Positions 29,201 through 35,677 of a stretch of DNA of 64,000 nucleotides are shown piece by piece. The stretch covers positions 434,001-498,000 of the forward strand of contig NZ_WFIX01000175.1 in assembly GCF_009745985.1 (NCBI RefSeq). Direction: 5' to 3'. The stretch comes from Microbacterium karelineae. Its GTDB lineage: Bacteria; Actinomycetota; Actinomycetes; Actinomycetales; Microbacteriaceae. The notes below the pieces were generated by a model. It saw only the letters and a list, made by a program, of their open reading frames with translations. It was not told where the DNA came from and ran no database searches. Each line of letters begins with the position of its first letter. Position 1 is the first letter of the stretch. The position numbers were made by a program, and so were the translations under genes.

Positions 29201-29687
29201 GCTGTGCGCGCGTGATGGCGTGGGAGAGGCGGTGATAGCCCGGGGCGCCGCGGGCGAGCACGAGCAGGTGCGCTCCCGCGGGATCTGGGAGGCCCTTCTG
29301 CGGCGCGGGCAGGTCGAGCGAGAGCTCTGCGCCGAACGCCGTGCGCACGGACGTGTGCTCGGCGGCCTCGGCGAAGCGCACGATGCCGTAGAGGCCGTCG
29401 TGGTCGGTGATCGCGAGTGCGTCGAGGCCGAGGCGCTCGGCCTCCTCGACGAGATCCTCCGGGGAGGAGGCGCCGTCGAGGAACGAGTAGGTCGAGTGCG
29501 CGTGCAGCTCGGCGTAGCGCACGCTGCTGGCGCCGCGCGAGATGGCGGGCGGTTCGTAGGCGGCGCGCTTGCGGCTCCACGCGGGGCTGTCGCCGCCGTC
29601 GGCTGCGACGGGGCGCGGGTCGGGGCGGCGCCCGCTGAGCGTGCGCTCGAGCTCGTTCCAGGGGATCGGGGGGTTCTTCCAGCCCAT
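26262..29687 (-). CDS. dnaE2: error-prone DNA polymerase III alpha subunit
   Basis: 1141 residues from ATG 29687, sharing one base with the imuB stop (TGATG). After a tail of about 55 residues comes the PHP domain (YAELHAHSTYSFLDGA; ALAITDHDGLYG), then the C-family polymerase core with ILCQGRGSAANSAVCY, MRDEEPDIDVDFDSDRREE (two catalytic Asp), and the palm/fingers signature VSRAQMGLLPRLQPRRFYDL-type region. An HhH and an OB domain follow (VTHRQRPATASGVTFLNLED). It lacks the beta-clamp and tau-binding C-terminus of replicative DnaE1, as expected for DnaE2. It acts with ImuA' and ImuB in SOS mutagenesis. Confidence 0.95.
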   Translation of the reverse strand: MGWKNPPIPWNELERTLSGRRPDPRPVAADGGDSPAWSRKRAAYEPPAISRGASSVRYAELHAHSTYSFLDGASSPEDLVEEAERLGLDALAITDHDGLYGIVRFAEAAEHTSVRTAFGAELSLDLPAPQKGLPDPAGAHLLVLARGAPGYHRLSHAITRAQLRGREKGRPVYDLDELGDEAAGDWAVLTGCRKGAVGQALRRNASPDEQLSAAEHELRRLIALFGRDSVFVELTHHGDPRDDHRNDALALLAERTGLPLVATTGAHYATPAKAPLAQTVAAIRATRSMDDLDGWMPAHASAHLRSGDEMARIFSRYPGAVERTAHLADELVFPLRAARPALPKQPVPDGHTPMSYLRALVWGAVPRRYPHLSPADRDRIAHELDVIEKKDFPGYFLIVHDIVAEARRRRILCQGRGSAANSAVCYLLDITAVDAIYYQLPFERFLSAMRDEEPDIDVDFDSDRREEIIQWVFDRYGRERAAQVANVIQYRPKNAVRDVARAFGYSPGQQDAWSRQVERWGATLESGPDHDIPDQVLASAKDLLQTPRHLGIHSGGMVLTDRPVGEVVPIEHARMPGRTVIQWDKDDAAWMGLVKFDLLGLGMLAALQHCFDIIADATGERFDLRELPREEPAVYDMLCRADSIGVFQVESRAQMGLLPRLQPRRFYDLVIQIALIRPGPIQGGAVHPFVRRKMGVEPVTYPHPKLEPVLRRTKGIPVFQEQLMQMAMAIGDCTGEDADLLRRAMGSKRGQERIESLREKLFAGMAANGIPDEQAEQLYAQIQAFANFGFAESHSLSFALLVYASSWIKLHYPAAFLAGLLRSQPMGFYSPATLTADARRHGVEVRRPDILRSGAGETLEPLDPACRAPTGRAGCLADHAPADVASEPAPFDASAPDESAAHRRDGGFAVRLGLAGITGIGERTAELIVAEREGAGPFVSMSDLVRRTGIAEQQLEALATAGAFEPFGHRTREAIWLAGAAAQDHPEFLPGTALSVQPPLFADPSSYERLASDLWATGLSIDDHPLTHFRGALDARGVLTSTGLRTHESGRRVEVAGLVTHRQRPATASGVTFLNLEDEHGLVNVVCSVGVWTRYRRLVRDSPALIVRGMLERSPEGVVNIVADGFEDLRVGVGHRSRDFR

Positions 29688-31486
29688 CAGGCGTACCTGC
29701 CTTCCAGCCACCAGGCGCCGTGTTCGAGCACCGCGAGCCACGCGGATCCCTCGTCGTCGACGAGCTGGAAGCGGTGGGCGCTGCGGGCGCGGGCGGGATC
29801 CCACGTGCGCTCGACGACCGGCCAGGGGCCGGCCCAGCGGGCGATGCGCCGCCCATCGACGGCGGCGGGCGGCGCCGTGAGGAGGCCGCGTTCGTCGACG
29901 GCGACGGGCGCGCCGCCCGCGCCGGTGACGCGCACGGGGCGGGGTTCGTGGAACACCTCGGTCGGCAGCGGCGGCGGGAGGGAGCCGGGCCAGGGGAGGT
30001 CGCGGCGGCGTGCGGGTGCGGCGGCGTCGCCCCAGGGGCGGAGCGCCTCGCGCTCGGCGAGCCATCGCCCGCCGCCGATGGCGGGGGTGAGCACGCCGCG
30101 GTGGCCGAGCGCGCTCTGCACGCGCGTCATCGCGTGATGGGTGCGCTCGTCGGGGCCCTGCCCGACGAGCGCGGGCTGGTGGCCTGCGGCGTCGTCGACG
30201 GCATCGGGTTCGATCGCGATGCGGCAGATGCCTCCCGTGAGGGCCGGGGCGTCGCGGGAGGGCTGCAGCTGCCAGCGCACGCGATCGACGACGCTCGCGG
30301 CATCGAAGCTCTGCGGGTGCTGCCAGACGCGCTCGCTGCGGCCGCCGAGATCGCTCTCGATCGTGATGCGCACGGCCGTGCAGACGAGGCCGGCGGCGCC
30401 GAGCCCGTCGCAGAAGGCGTCGGCCGTGCGGCGCACCGCGAAGGCGACCTGCTCGGCGAGCTCGAGGGGAGGCTCGAGGTCGAGCTCGCGCGCGAGCTCG
30501 GGCGGCGGCACGCGCGGGACGACGGTGCGCGAGTCGGCGCCGGCGGCGAGGTCGTGCAGGCGGGCGCCGCGGGGCCCGAGGCGGTCGTGGATGCGCCCGG
30601 CGGGGAGCGCGGCGAACTCGCCGAGCGTCTGCACGCCGAGGCGGGCGAGGAAGAGGGCGAGCTCGCCGTCGCCGAGGGCGGAGGTCGGCAGCGGGGCGAG
30701 GAACGCCGACGAGCCTCCGGAGGAGACGACGCGGATGGCGTCATCGGGAGGGGCGGCGCGCGCCGCCTGCTCGGCCGTGAACAGCCCGTCGGCGACGCCG
30801 GCTCTGGCCTCGGCGAGGCCGTCGTCGGCGAGGGCGCGGAGGAGGGCCTCAGCCGCCGCCCGCTCGCCGCGGTAGAAGCGTGCGGGCCCCCTGGCGCGCA
30901 GGGCGGCGACGCCGGGGCGGAGCGGCTGGACTCCGGGGGTGAGCTCTTCGAGCCGCGTGAGCACGCGGTGGAAGGCGCGCTCGTCGCGCCCCTCGTCGGC
31001 GGGGAGCAGGCGCAGCCGAGAGCAGGCGCCCTGCGCGTCGCGTCGCCGCTGCCCGCGGCGGACGCCCTCGGCGCGGGCGGCGGCGGAGCAGGTGACGATG
31101 CGCCCGTCGTGCACGATCGCGAGGGGATCGTCGGGGGAGACCCGCTCGTTCTCGGGGGCCTCGCGCGCCTGTGTGCGCAGATGGGCGGTGATCGGCCAAT
31201 CGGGCAGCCACAGCACGATGGCGCGCTCGGGGGCGGCTCCGCCAGCTGTGGGGTCAGGGGCGGCGGTGCCCCGAGCAGCCTGTTCGGGGGCGGCTCTGCC
31301 ATGTGCGGGGTGCCCGCCTTCGACCTCGCCGTGCGCGGCGCGCTCGGACATGGCGCCGCCGTGCGCTGTGGCGCGGTCGGAGGTCGCGTCGCCGTGCATG
31401 GCGCGCTCGAAGGCGGCGCCGCCGTGCACGGCGCGCGTCGGAGGAGCGGGGAACGGTGAGCTCGCGTTCGGAGACGATACGATCAT
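29687..31486 (-). CDS. imuB: ImuB-like Y-family polymerase homologue with repeat-bearing N-terminus
   Basis: 599 residues from ATG 31486, overlapping the imuA' stop as ATGA. The family core begins at IVLWLPDWPITAHLRTQ (about residue 90), followed by SPDDPLAIVHDGRIVTCSAAARAEGVRRGQRRRDAQG. The acidic catalytic residues of active Y-family polymerases are not recognisable, as is usual for ImuB, which serves as the beta-clamp adaptor for DnaE2. Unusually, the first ~88 residues are an extension of about seven degenerate ten-residue repeats of HGxAxxERAx type that other ImuB proteins I know lack. dnaE2 follows with a one-base overlap. Confidence 0.87.
   Translation of the reverse strand: MIVSSPNASSPFPAPPTRAVHGGAAFERAMHGDATSDRATAHGGAMSERAAHGEVEGGHPAHGRAAPEQAARGTAAPDPTAGGAAPERAIVLWLPDWPITAHLRTQAREAPENERVSPDDPLAIVHDGRIVTCSAAARAEGVRRGQRRRDAQGACSRLRLLPADEGRDERAFHRVLTRLEELTPGVQPLRPGVAALRARGPARFYRGERAAAEALLRALADDGLAEARAGVADGLFTAEQAARAAPPDDAIRVVSSGGSSAFLAPLPTSALGDGELALFLARLGVQTLGEFAALPAGRIHDRLGPRGARLHDLAAGADSRTVVPRVPPPELARELDLEPPLELAEQVAFAVRRTADAFCDGLGAAGLVCTAVRITIESDLGGRSERVWQHPQSFDAASVVDRVRWQLQPSRDAPALTGGICRIAIEPDAVDDAAGHQPALVGQGPDERTHHAMTRVQSALGHRGVLTPAIGGGRWLAEREALRPWGDAAAPARRRDLPWPGSLPPPLPTEVFHEPRPVRVTGAGGAPVAVDERGLLTAPPAAVDGRRIARWAGPWPVVERTWDPARARSAHRFQLVDDEGSAWLAVLEHGAWWLEGRYA
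31220..31435 (-). repeat. ~30-bp degenerate tandem repeat inside imuB
   Basis: About seven 30-base units (sense: catGGCGCC…GAGCGCGCC type) encode VHGGAAFERA, MHGDATSDRATA, HGGAMSERAA, HGEVEGGHPA, HGRAAPEQAA, RGTAAPDPTA and GGAAPERA. Units drift toward the 3' side. Such repeats change length by slippage. Confidence 0.75.
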
Positions 31487-32202
31487 GCGCCCACCGCCGT
31501 GAGGTGCCCGTGCCGGCGGGGGCGCGCCGCCGCGAACGCGGAGACGCGCTCCACGCCGCCCGAGGGGCCGGGGAGCAGGACGCGCACGGTCTGCGACCGG
31601 GGCATGCGCCTGCCCGCGGCGGCGATCGTCACGGCGCGGGAGGTGAGGAGACCGTGCCCCTGCCCGATGCCGCCCCATTCGGGCTCGCTCATCGTGAGCG
31701 CGGCGTCGACGCCGGGCCAGGCGCCGGCGACGAGCAGGGCGCTGCCGCGATCGCGCAGGCGGGCCTCGAGGCGCGCGACCTCGGCCGAGGTCGCCGGGCC
31801 CGGAGGGCGCACGGCGACGAGGGGGAAGACCTCGGCGGCGGACGACGCGGCCTGCAGCCAGCGCTCACCCGGGCGGGGGATGAGGGCGAGGCGCGAGAGG
31901 TCGACGCCGTACCCCTCTGCCGCCTCGGCCGAGAGGTCGGGCATGCCGACCACGGCGCACCACGACCCCTCCCGGGAGGACGCGCCGAGCAGGGCGAGGA
32001 GGAGGCCCGCGGAATCGGGCAGCGCGTAGCTCGCACCGGGGCGCAGCCCTCCGGAGGGGAAGAGCGGCGCGAGGGCGTCATGGACGGGCAGGGCGTCGAC
32101 CTGCGCCGTGCGCCGCTGCATCTGGCCGATCTGCGCGCGCAGGCGCGAGACCATCGCCGTCTGATCCGCCTCCACGGCGGCCTGCATGACTGCCATCTCC
32201 AC
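31483..32202 (-). CDS. imuA: ImuA'-like protein of the SOS mutasome
   Basis: 239 residues from GTG 32202. The N-terminal helix (QTAMVSRLRAQIGQMQRRTAQVDALPV) and a RecA-like but degenerate core (LFPSGGLRPGASYALPDSAGLLLALLG, where the Walker A loop is lost) match the actinobacterial ImuA' proteins upstream of imuB. The C-terminal tail (RVSAFAAARPRRHGHLTAVGA) is basic. In mycobacteria the equivalent ImuA' helps recruit ImuB and DnaE2 to damaged forks. Gene order imuA'–imuB–dnaE2, with overlaps at each junction, makes a single translation-coupled transcript starting at the SOS box 41 bases upstream. Confidence 0.8.
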   Translation of the reverse strand: MEMAVMQAAVEADQTAMVSRLRAQIGQMQRRTAQVDALPVHDALAPLFPSGGLRPGASYALPDSAGLLLALLGASSREGSWCAVVGMPDLSAEAAEGYGVDLSRLALIPRPGERWLQAASSAAEVFPLVAVRPPGPATSAEVARLEARLRDRGSALLVAGAWPGVDAALTMSEPEWGGIGQGHGLLTSRAVTIAAAGRRMPRSQTVRVLLPGPSGGVERVSAFAAARPRRHGHLTAVGA

Positions 32203-32217
32203 GACCCCATTCTAGAA

Positions 32218-32262
32218 ACTATGTTCGAGTAAGCCAAGCGATGTTCGAACACTAGTTCGAAC
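32218..32262 (-). promoter_or_regulatory. SOS (LexA) box and promoter of imuA'–imuB–dnaE2
   Basis: GTTCGAACACTAGTTCGAAC at 32243–32262 is a perfect 8+4+8 palindrome and matches the actinobacterial LexA consensus TCGAAC-N4-GTTCGA. On the minus strand a CATAGT −10-like hexamer lies at 32223–32218, and the position 17 bases further up (GAACAT) overlaps the box, so LexA bound there would block RNA polymerase. A further half-site (GTTCGAG) lies at 32223–32229. Confidence 0.88.
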
Positions 32263-32295
32263 CCCTGACAAACGAACGAGCGGGGGCGGGCGACC

Positions 32296-32479
32296 CGCTC
32301 CAGAGTGCCCTTGCGCCCTTCGAGGGCGACGAGAGGGCGCAAGGACACTCGGGAGCGTGGTGTCAGTCGCGGGGCGCCGCCTCCGGGCGCGCCCGCTCCC
32401 GAGTGCGCTCCCGCCCTTTGGCACGCGCCGGAGGGCGCGGCGGCACTCGGCAGCGTGGCGTCAGTCGCGGGGCGCCGCC
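32296..32479. repeat. two 98-bp tandem hairpin elements (units A and B)
   Basis: Each unit has a long imperfect palindrome (A: 32296–32357; B: 32394–32455) with arms of CGCTCCCGAGTGC / GCACTCGGGAGCG type. A near-identical 25-base tail follows (32357–32381 and 32455–32479, one difference: GTGGYGTCAGTCGCGGGGCG then CCGCC). The period is exactly 98. Unit B runs up to the stop codon of the endonuclease-domain gene, so it may act as that gene's terminator. A third copy lies at 33739–33830. Confidence 0.8.
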
Positions 32480-32481
32480 GA

Positions 32482-33330
32482 TCAGGACCGCTCGAGCTTG
32501 CGGCGCACGCGCCGCGGCACCTCCTCTGGCAGTTGGAACACGTGTCGCGACGTGAGCCGCACATACGACCAGCCCGCCTCCTCGTACCGCGCGAACCGCT
32601 CGATGTCGCGTTCGAACTGCGCGCGATCCAGATGGCCCTCGCCCTCGTACTCGACGGCCAGCCTGCTGCGCGGATAGGCCAGGTCGGCGGCGCCGATGAA
32701 CAGGTCGTCATCGTCGTACACGTCGTAGTCGAGGGCGGGCTCCGGGAGCCCCGCGTCGACGATGAGCAGACGCACCAGCGTCTCCGGGCGAGACGATGAT
32801 CCGGTGCGTGCGCGCTCGAGAGCGCGGCGCAGTCTCGGTGCCGCGCGCCAGCGATGGCCGTCGAGAGCTTCGGCGAGCGTCTCGCGCGTCGCATAGGGAT
32901 CCGTTCGGTCGAGCGGGACGAGGCCTCCCGGCGAGCGCGGGACGCGGAGCAGGTGGTCGGTGGCCGCCACGAGGTCGTACTCGTCGAGGAGAGGGCCCAG
33001 CGTCGCCCAGGTCAGCGCCGGATCGGCGATGCGCAGCCCCTGGATCCGGTACACGTGCCGAGGCGCGCCGATGCGCATTCCGCGGATCCCCGGTCGTCGC
33101 GGCGGGGTCCGCGGATAGTCGACTCCCACATACAGCTCATCGTGCAGTCCGACAGGGAGCGGAACGCCGCCGATGAGCGCCGCGGTCGGGCCGACGAAGT
33201 AGGCATGCTCGGGCATGATCTCGGCGTAGGCGCGGATCCGTCGCCACGCATCCGCGCGCTCGGCCTTCGGGCCGACCGCCCCGCTGGGCATCGTCTTGAG
33301 TGTGCGCACTCCGCGAAACGGGATGGTCAT
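32482..33330 (-). CDS. endonuclease-domain protein (DUF559 / Vsr-like C-terminus)
   Basis: 282 residues from ATG 33330; ATG 33291 is an alternative start. The N-terminal ~170 residues look like the AbiEi-like regulatory part common to these proteins (FVGPTAALIGGVPLP, VYRIQGLRIADPALTWATLG, VAATDHLLR). The C-terminus has the restriction-endonuclease-like fold: PALDYDVYDDDDLFIGAADLAYPRSRLAVEYEGEGHLD (D…E-x-E/D metal site), then RFARYEEAGWSYVRLTSRHVF. Multiple copies of such genes occur in Microbacteriaceae; function is unproven. It sits between hairpin repeats in a small variable patch. Confidence 0.72.
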   Translation of the reverse strand: MTIPFRGVRTLKTMPSGAVGPKAERADAWRRIRAYAEIMPEHAYFVGPTAALIGGVPLPVGLHDELYVGVDYPRTPPRRPGIRGMRIGAPRHVYRIQGLRIADPALTWATLGPLLDEYDLVAATDHLLRVPRSPGGLVPLDRTDPYATRETLAEALDGHRWRAAPRLRRALERARTGSSSRPETLVRLLIVDAGLPEPALDYDVYDDDDLFIGAADLAYPRSRLAVEYEGEGHLDRAQFERDIERFARYEEAGWSYVRLTSRHVFQLPEEVPRRVRRKLERS

Positions 33331-33339
33331 CCCGGGGTT

Positions 33340-33732
33340 CCGCAGCCGTTTCGCGGCGACGACGTCAGGGAGAGACTCGCTGCAGCCCTCACGCCCCTCG
33401 AACCGTTCGATTGCGTTCTCGCCTCGACGGGCTGGTTCGGCGATGATGTGCTGTGGCTCGCACCAGCCGACGATGCGCCCTTTCGCGCACTGATCGGATC
33501 CGTCGAGCGCGTTTTCCCCGCCTTGCGCCCGTACGACGGGGCGCACGCGGAAACCGTCCCGCATCTGACGATCGGGGACGGCCGCCCACATACGGAGCTG
33601 CGTGAAGCGGAGCGGGCGATCCAGACGCGCCTGCCGCTCCACGGTCGCGTGGAACTCCTGACACTTCTCGTCGAGCAGTCGGACGCGACCTGGCGCACAT
33701 CGGAAGCCTTCATGCTCGGGCGACGACGGTGA
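33340..33732 (+). pseudogene. 5'-truncated 2'-5' RNA ligase family remnant
   Basis: The frame ending at TGA 33730–33732 encodes VRERLAAALTPLEPFDCVLA, TGWFGDDVLWLAPADDAPFR, and then VPHLTIGDGR, the C-terminal half of LigT/2'-5' RNA ligase-like phosphoesterases with the second HxT motif. The N-terminal half with the first HxT motif is missing, and no ATG, GTG or TTG occurs in this frame from 33301 until a GTG at about 33448, well inside the domain. The break falls at the 5' end of the divergent endonuclease-domain gene, so an insertion or deletion there probably removed the start. Confidence 0.65.
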
Positions 33733-33738
33733 CGAAGA

Positions 33739-33830
33739 GCCTCCCGAGTGCGCAAGTGCCCTGCGCCGCGCTGATCAGGGTGCGGCGGCACTCTCGAGGG
33801 AGCGCGCCGGCGTGGCGTCGTGCGGGAGCG
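33739..33830. repeat. third copy (unit C) of the hairpin element
   Basis: 33739–33803 forms a long imperfect palindrome with arms CTCCCGAGTGC and GCACTCTCGAGGGAG. It is followed by CGTGGCGTCGTGCGGG, like the tail of units A and B. It lies 7 bases past the stop of the RNA ligase remnant. The rest of the gap to 33874 is GC-rich with no recognisable feature. Confidence 0.65.
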
Positions 33831-33874
33831 TGCGGCCCGGGCGCATGTGCACCCGCAGGGGGCGCGCGGCGCTC

Positions 33875-34912
33875 TCAGCCGAGCAGGCCCACGCGCTCGA
33901 GGCGCTTCGCGAGGCCCGCGCCGTCGTGCGACGCGACCCACGGCACGCCCGCGGCGGAGTGGTCGTCGACCGAGGTGCGGCCGCCCGCGAGGACGGCCTC
34001 CGCCGCGGTCAGGCGGCGGATCGCCACCCCCGCGACCGACGACGGATGCTCCGCCGTGAACTGCGTGTAGATCTCGTCGTCGTGCTGCCCGTCGTCGCCG
34101 ATGAGCAGCCACTCGACGTGCGGGAACTCCTCGGCGAGGCGGCGCAGATTGTCCTCTTTGTGGGCGCGGCCGCTGCGGAACCAGCGGTCGTGCGTCGGCC
34201 CCCAGTCGGTGAGCAGCATCGCGCCCCGCGGGAACAGATTGCGGTGCAGGAACCGCGTCAGGGTCGGCGCGACGTTCCATGCCCCCGTCGACAGGTACAG
34301 CATGGGGGCGCCGGGGTGCTCGCGCATGACGCGCTCGAGCAGCACCGCCATGCCCGGAACCGGCTGCCGAGCGTGCTCGTTCAGCACGAACGAGTTCCAC
34401 GCGGCGAGCAGCGGGCGCGGCAGCGCCGTCACCATGACGGTGTCGTCGACGTCGCACACGACGCCGAAGCGCACGGCGGGGTCGACGACGAAGATCCGAG
34501 CGTCGACGGGAGCGCCGCCCTCGACCGACATCTGGAACGTCTGCCAGCCGGGCGCGAGATCCGCCGGGAGGACCGTGTCGATCACGCCGCCGCGATCCGC
34601 GACGATCTCGTGGTGAGCGTCGCCGATCCGCACGGTCACGGTCGCGAACGCGACGGGGATCCCGACGAACGAGCGCCAGCCGCGGACGCCGTCGCCGGAT
34701 CCGCGGCTCGCGAGCGGCGGGAGGATCAGCACGCGACCGACGACGCGGATCCAGCCGTCTCCGCCGTATCCCGGGAACGGCACGACCTGCGGCGTGCGCC
34801 CGGATCGGCGCGCCATGCGCTCGCGCCAGCCGTGGAAGCGGCGCTCGATGCGGGCGACCCAGTGGATCTTCGCGGGGAGGGCGCGATCGGAGCGCGCAGG
34901 GCGGGAGGACAT
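33875..34912 (-). CDS. App1-like phosphatidate phosphatase domain protein (DUF2183)
   Basis: 345 residues from ATG 34912, starting 7 nt after the DedA stop. The catalytic HAD-like motif is VVCDVDDTVMVT (about residue 153). It is followed by PMLYLSTGAWNVAPTLTRFL (the ST-G motif), LLTDWGPTHDRWFRSGRAHK (conserved Lys) and FPHVEWLLIGDDGQHDDEIY (the GDxxxxD end motif). This matches the App1/DUF2183 family, named for yeast Mg-dependent phosphatidate phosphatase. No signal peptide is visible. The bacterial substrate is not established. Confidence 0.85.
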   Translation of the reverse strand: MSSRPARSDRALPAKIHWVARIERRFHGWRERMARRSGRTPQVVPFPGYGGDGWIRVVGRVLILPPLASRGSGDGVRGWRSFVGIPVAFATVTVRIGDAHHEIVADRGGVIDTVLPADLAPGWQTFQMSVEGGAPVDARIFVVDPAVRFGVVCDVDDTVMVTALPRPLLAAWNSFVLNEHARQPVPGMAVLLERVMREHPGAPMLYLSTGAWNVAPTLTRFLHRNLFPRGAMLLTDWGPTHDRWFRSGRAHKEDNLRRLAEEFPHVEWLLIGDDGQHDDEIYTQFTAEHPSSVAGVAIRRLTAAEAVLAGGRTSVDDHSAAGVPWVASHDGAGLAKRLERVGLLG

Positions 34913-34918
34913 CGCCCG

Positions 34919-35560
34919 TCAGTCTTTCATGTGTCGGTGCTCGAACCAGTGCAGGAGCTTCTTCCCGCCGAACACGACGAGGAGGCCGAGCACGATGATG
35001 CCGAAGAACGCGTACCCCGCCCAGTGCGCGCTGTCGGCGAGCTCACGATACGTCTCGGCCGCGCCGGCCGCGATCGCGATGTAGATCGTCGACCACAGCA
35101 CACAGGCCGGCAGCGTCCAGGCGAGGAACTTCCGGTACGGATACCCGGACATCCCGACGGTGAGGGGGACGAGCGAGTGGAGCACGGGGAGGAAGCGCGA
35201 GAGGAAGATCGCGATGCCGCCGCGCCGACGCAGATAGGTCTCGGCGCGGGCCCAGTTGCGGGCGCCGATGCGGCGCCCGAGCCACGAGTGCTCGAGACGC
35301 GGCCCCGCCCAGCGGCCGATCGCATAGCCGATGCTCTCGCCCGCGATCGCCCCTGCGACGATGAACGCGCCGAGGATCACGGCCTCGACGGCCGAGGTGA
35401 CGCCCATCGCGCTGACGATCACGATCGTGTCGCCGGGGACGATGAGCCCGACCAGCACGCTCGTCTCGAGCATGATCGCCACAGAGGCGATGAGGATCCG
35501 CAGCCAGGGCGCCACGCCCTGCACGACGTCGAGGATCGCCGTCAGGACATCGTTGATCAC
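34919..35560 (-). CDS. DedA family membrane protein
   Basis: 213 residues from GTG 35560. About five membrane segments. It carries the DedA signature: VPGDTIVIVSAMG, then GESIGYAIGRWAGPRL, and later FLSRFLPVLHSLVPLTVGMSGYPYRKFL (conserved Arg and Gly-rich loop). DedA/DTT-superfamily proteins act in the inner membrane; some flip undecaprenyl phosphate or phospholipids. It is co-directional with the App1-like gene 6 nt downstream, a pairing compatible with a lipid-related role (inference). Confidence 0.9.
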   Translation of the reverse strand: MINDVLTAILDVVQGVAPWLRILIASVAIMLETSVLVGLIVPGDTIVIVSAMGVTSAVEAVILGAFIVAGAIAGESIGYAIGRWAGPRLEHSWLGRRIGARNWARAETYLRRRGGIAIFLSRFLPVLHSLVPLTVGMSGYPYRKFLAWTLPACVLWSTIYIAIAAGAAETYRELADSAHWAGYAFFGIIVLGLLVVFGGKKLLHWFEHRHMKD

Positions 35561-35603
35561 GTCCCCGATCCTACGGCCGGTGGGCCGTGTCGGCGGTGCG
35601 CGG

Positions 35604-35677
35604 TACCCTGGAGTCTCCTCAGATGCGCGCGGGCACGCCCCTGCGCGCGAGTCTTCCGACGATAGGCCCCATTCGAC
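35604..35677 (+). promoter_or_regulatory. leuS promoter −10 and hairpin leader
   Basis: TACCCT at 35604–35609 fits the actinobacterial −10 (TANNNT); no clear −35. The ~60-base leader has a GC stem (35625–35633 with 35638–35648, two-base bulge). No T-box motif is seen. Confidence 0.4.

Noticed and set aside
33296-33493. 65-codon frame starting ATG-like inside the RNA ligase remnant region
   Set aside because: It is in a different frame from the recognisable 2'-5' RNA ligase sequence and has no family signature.
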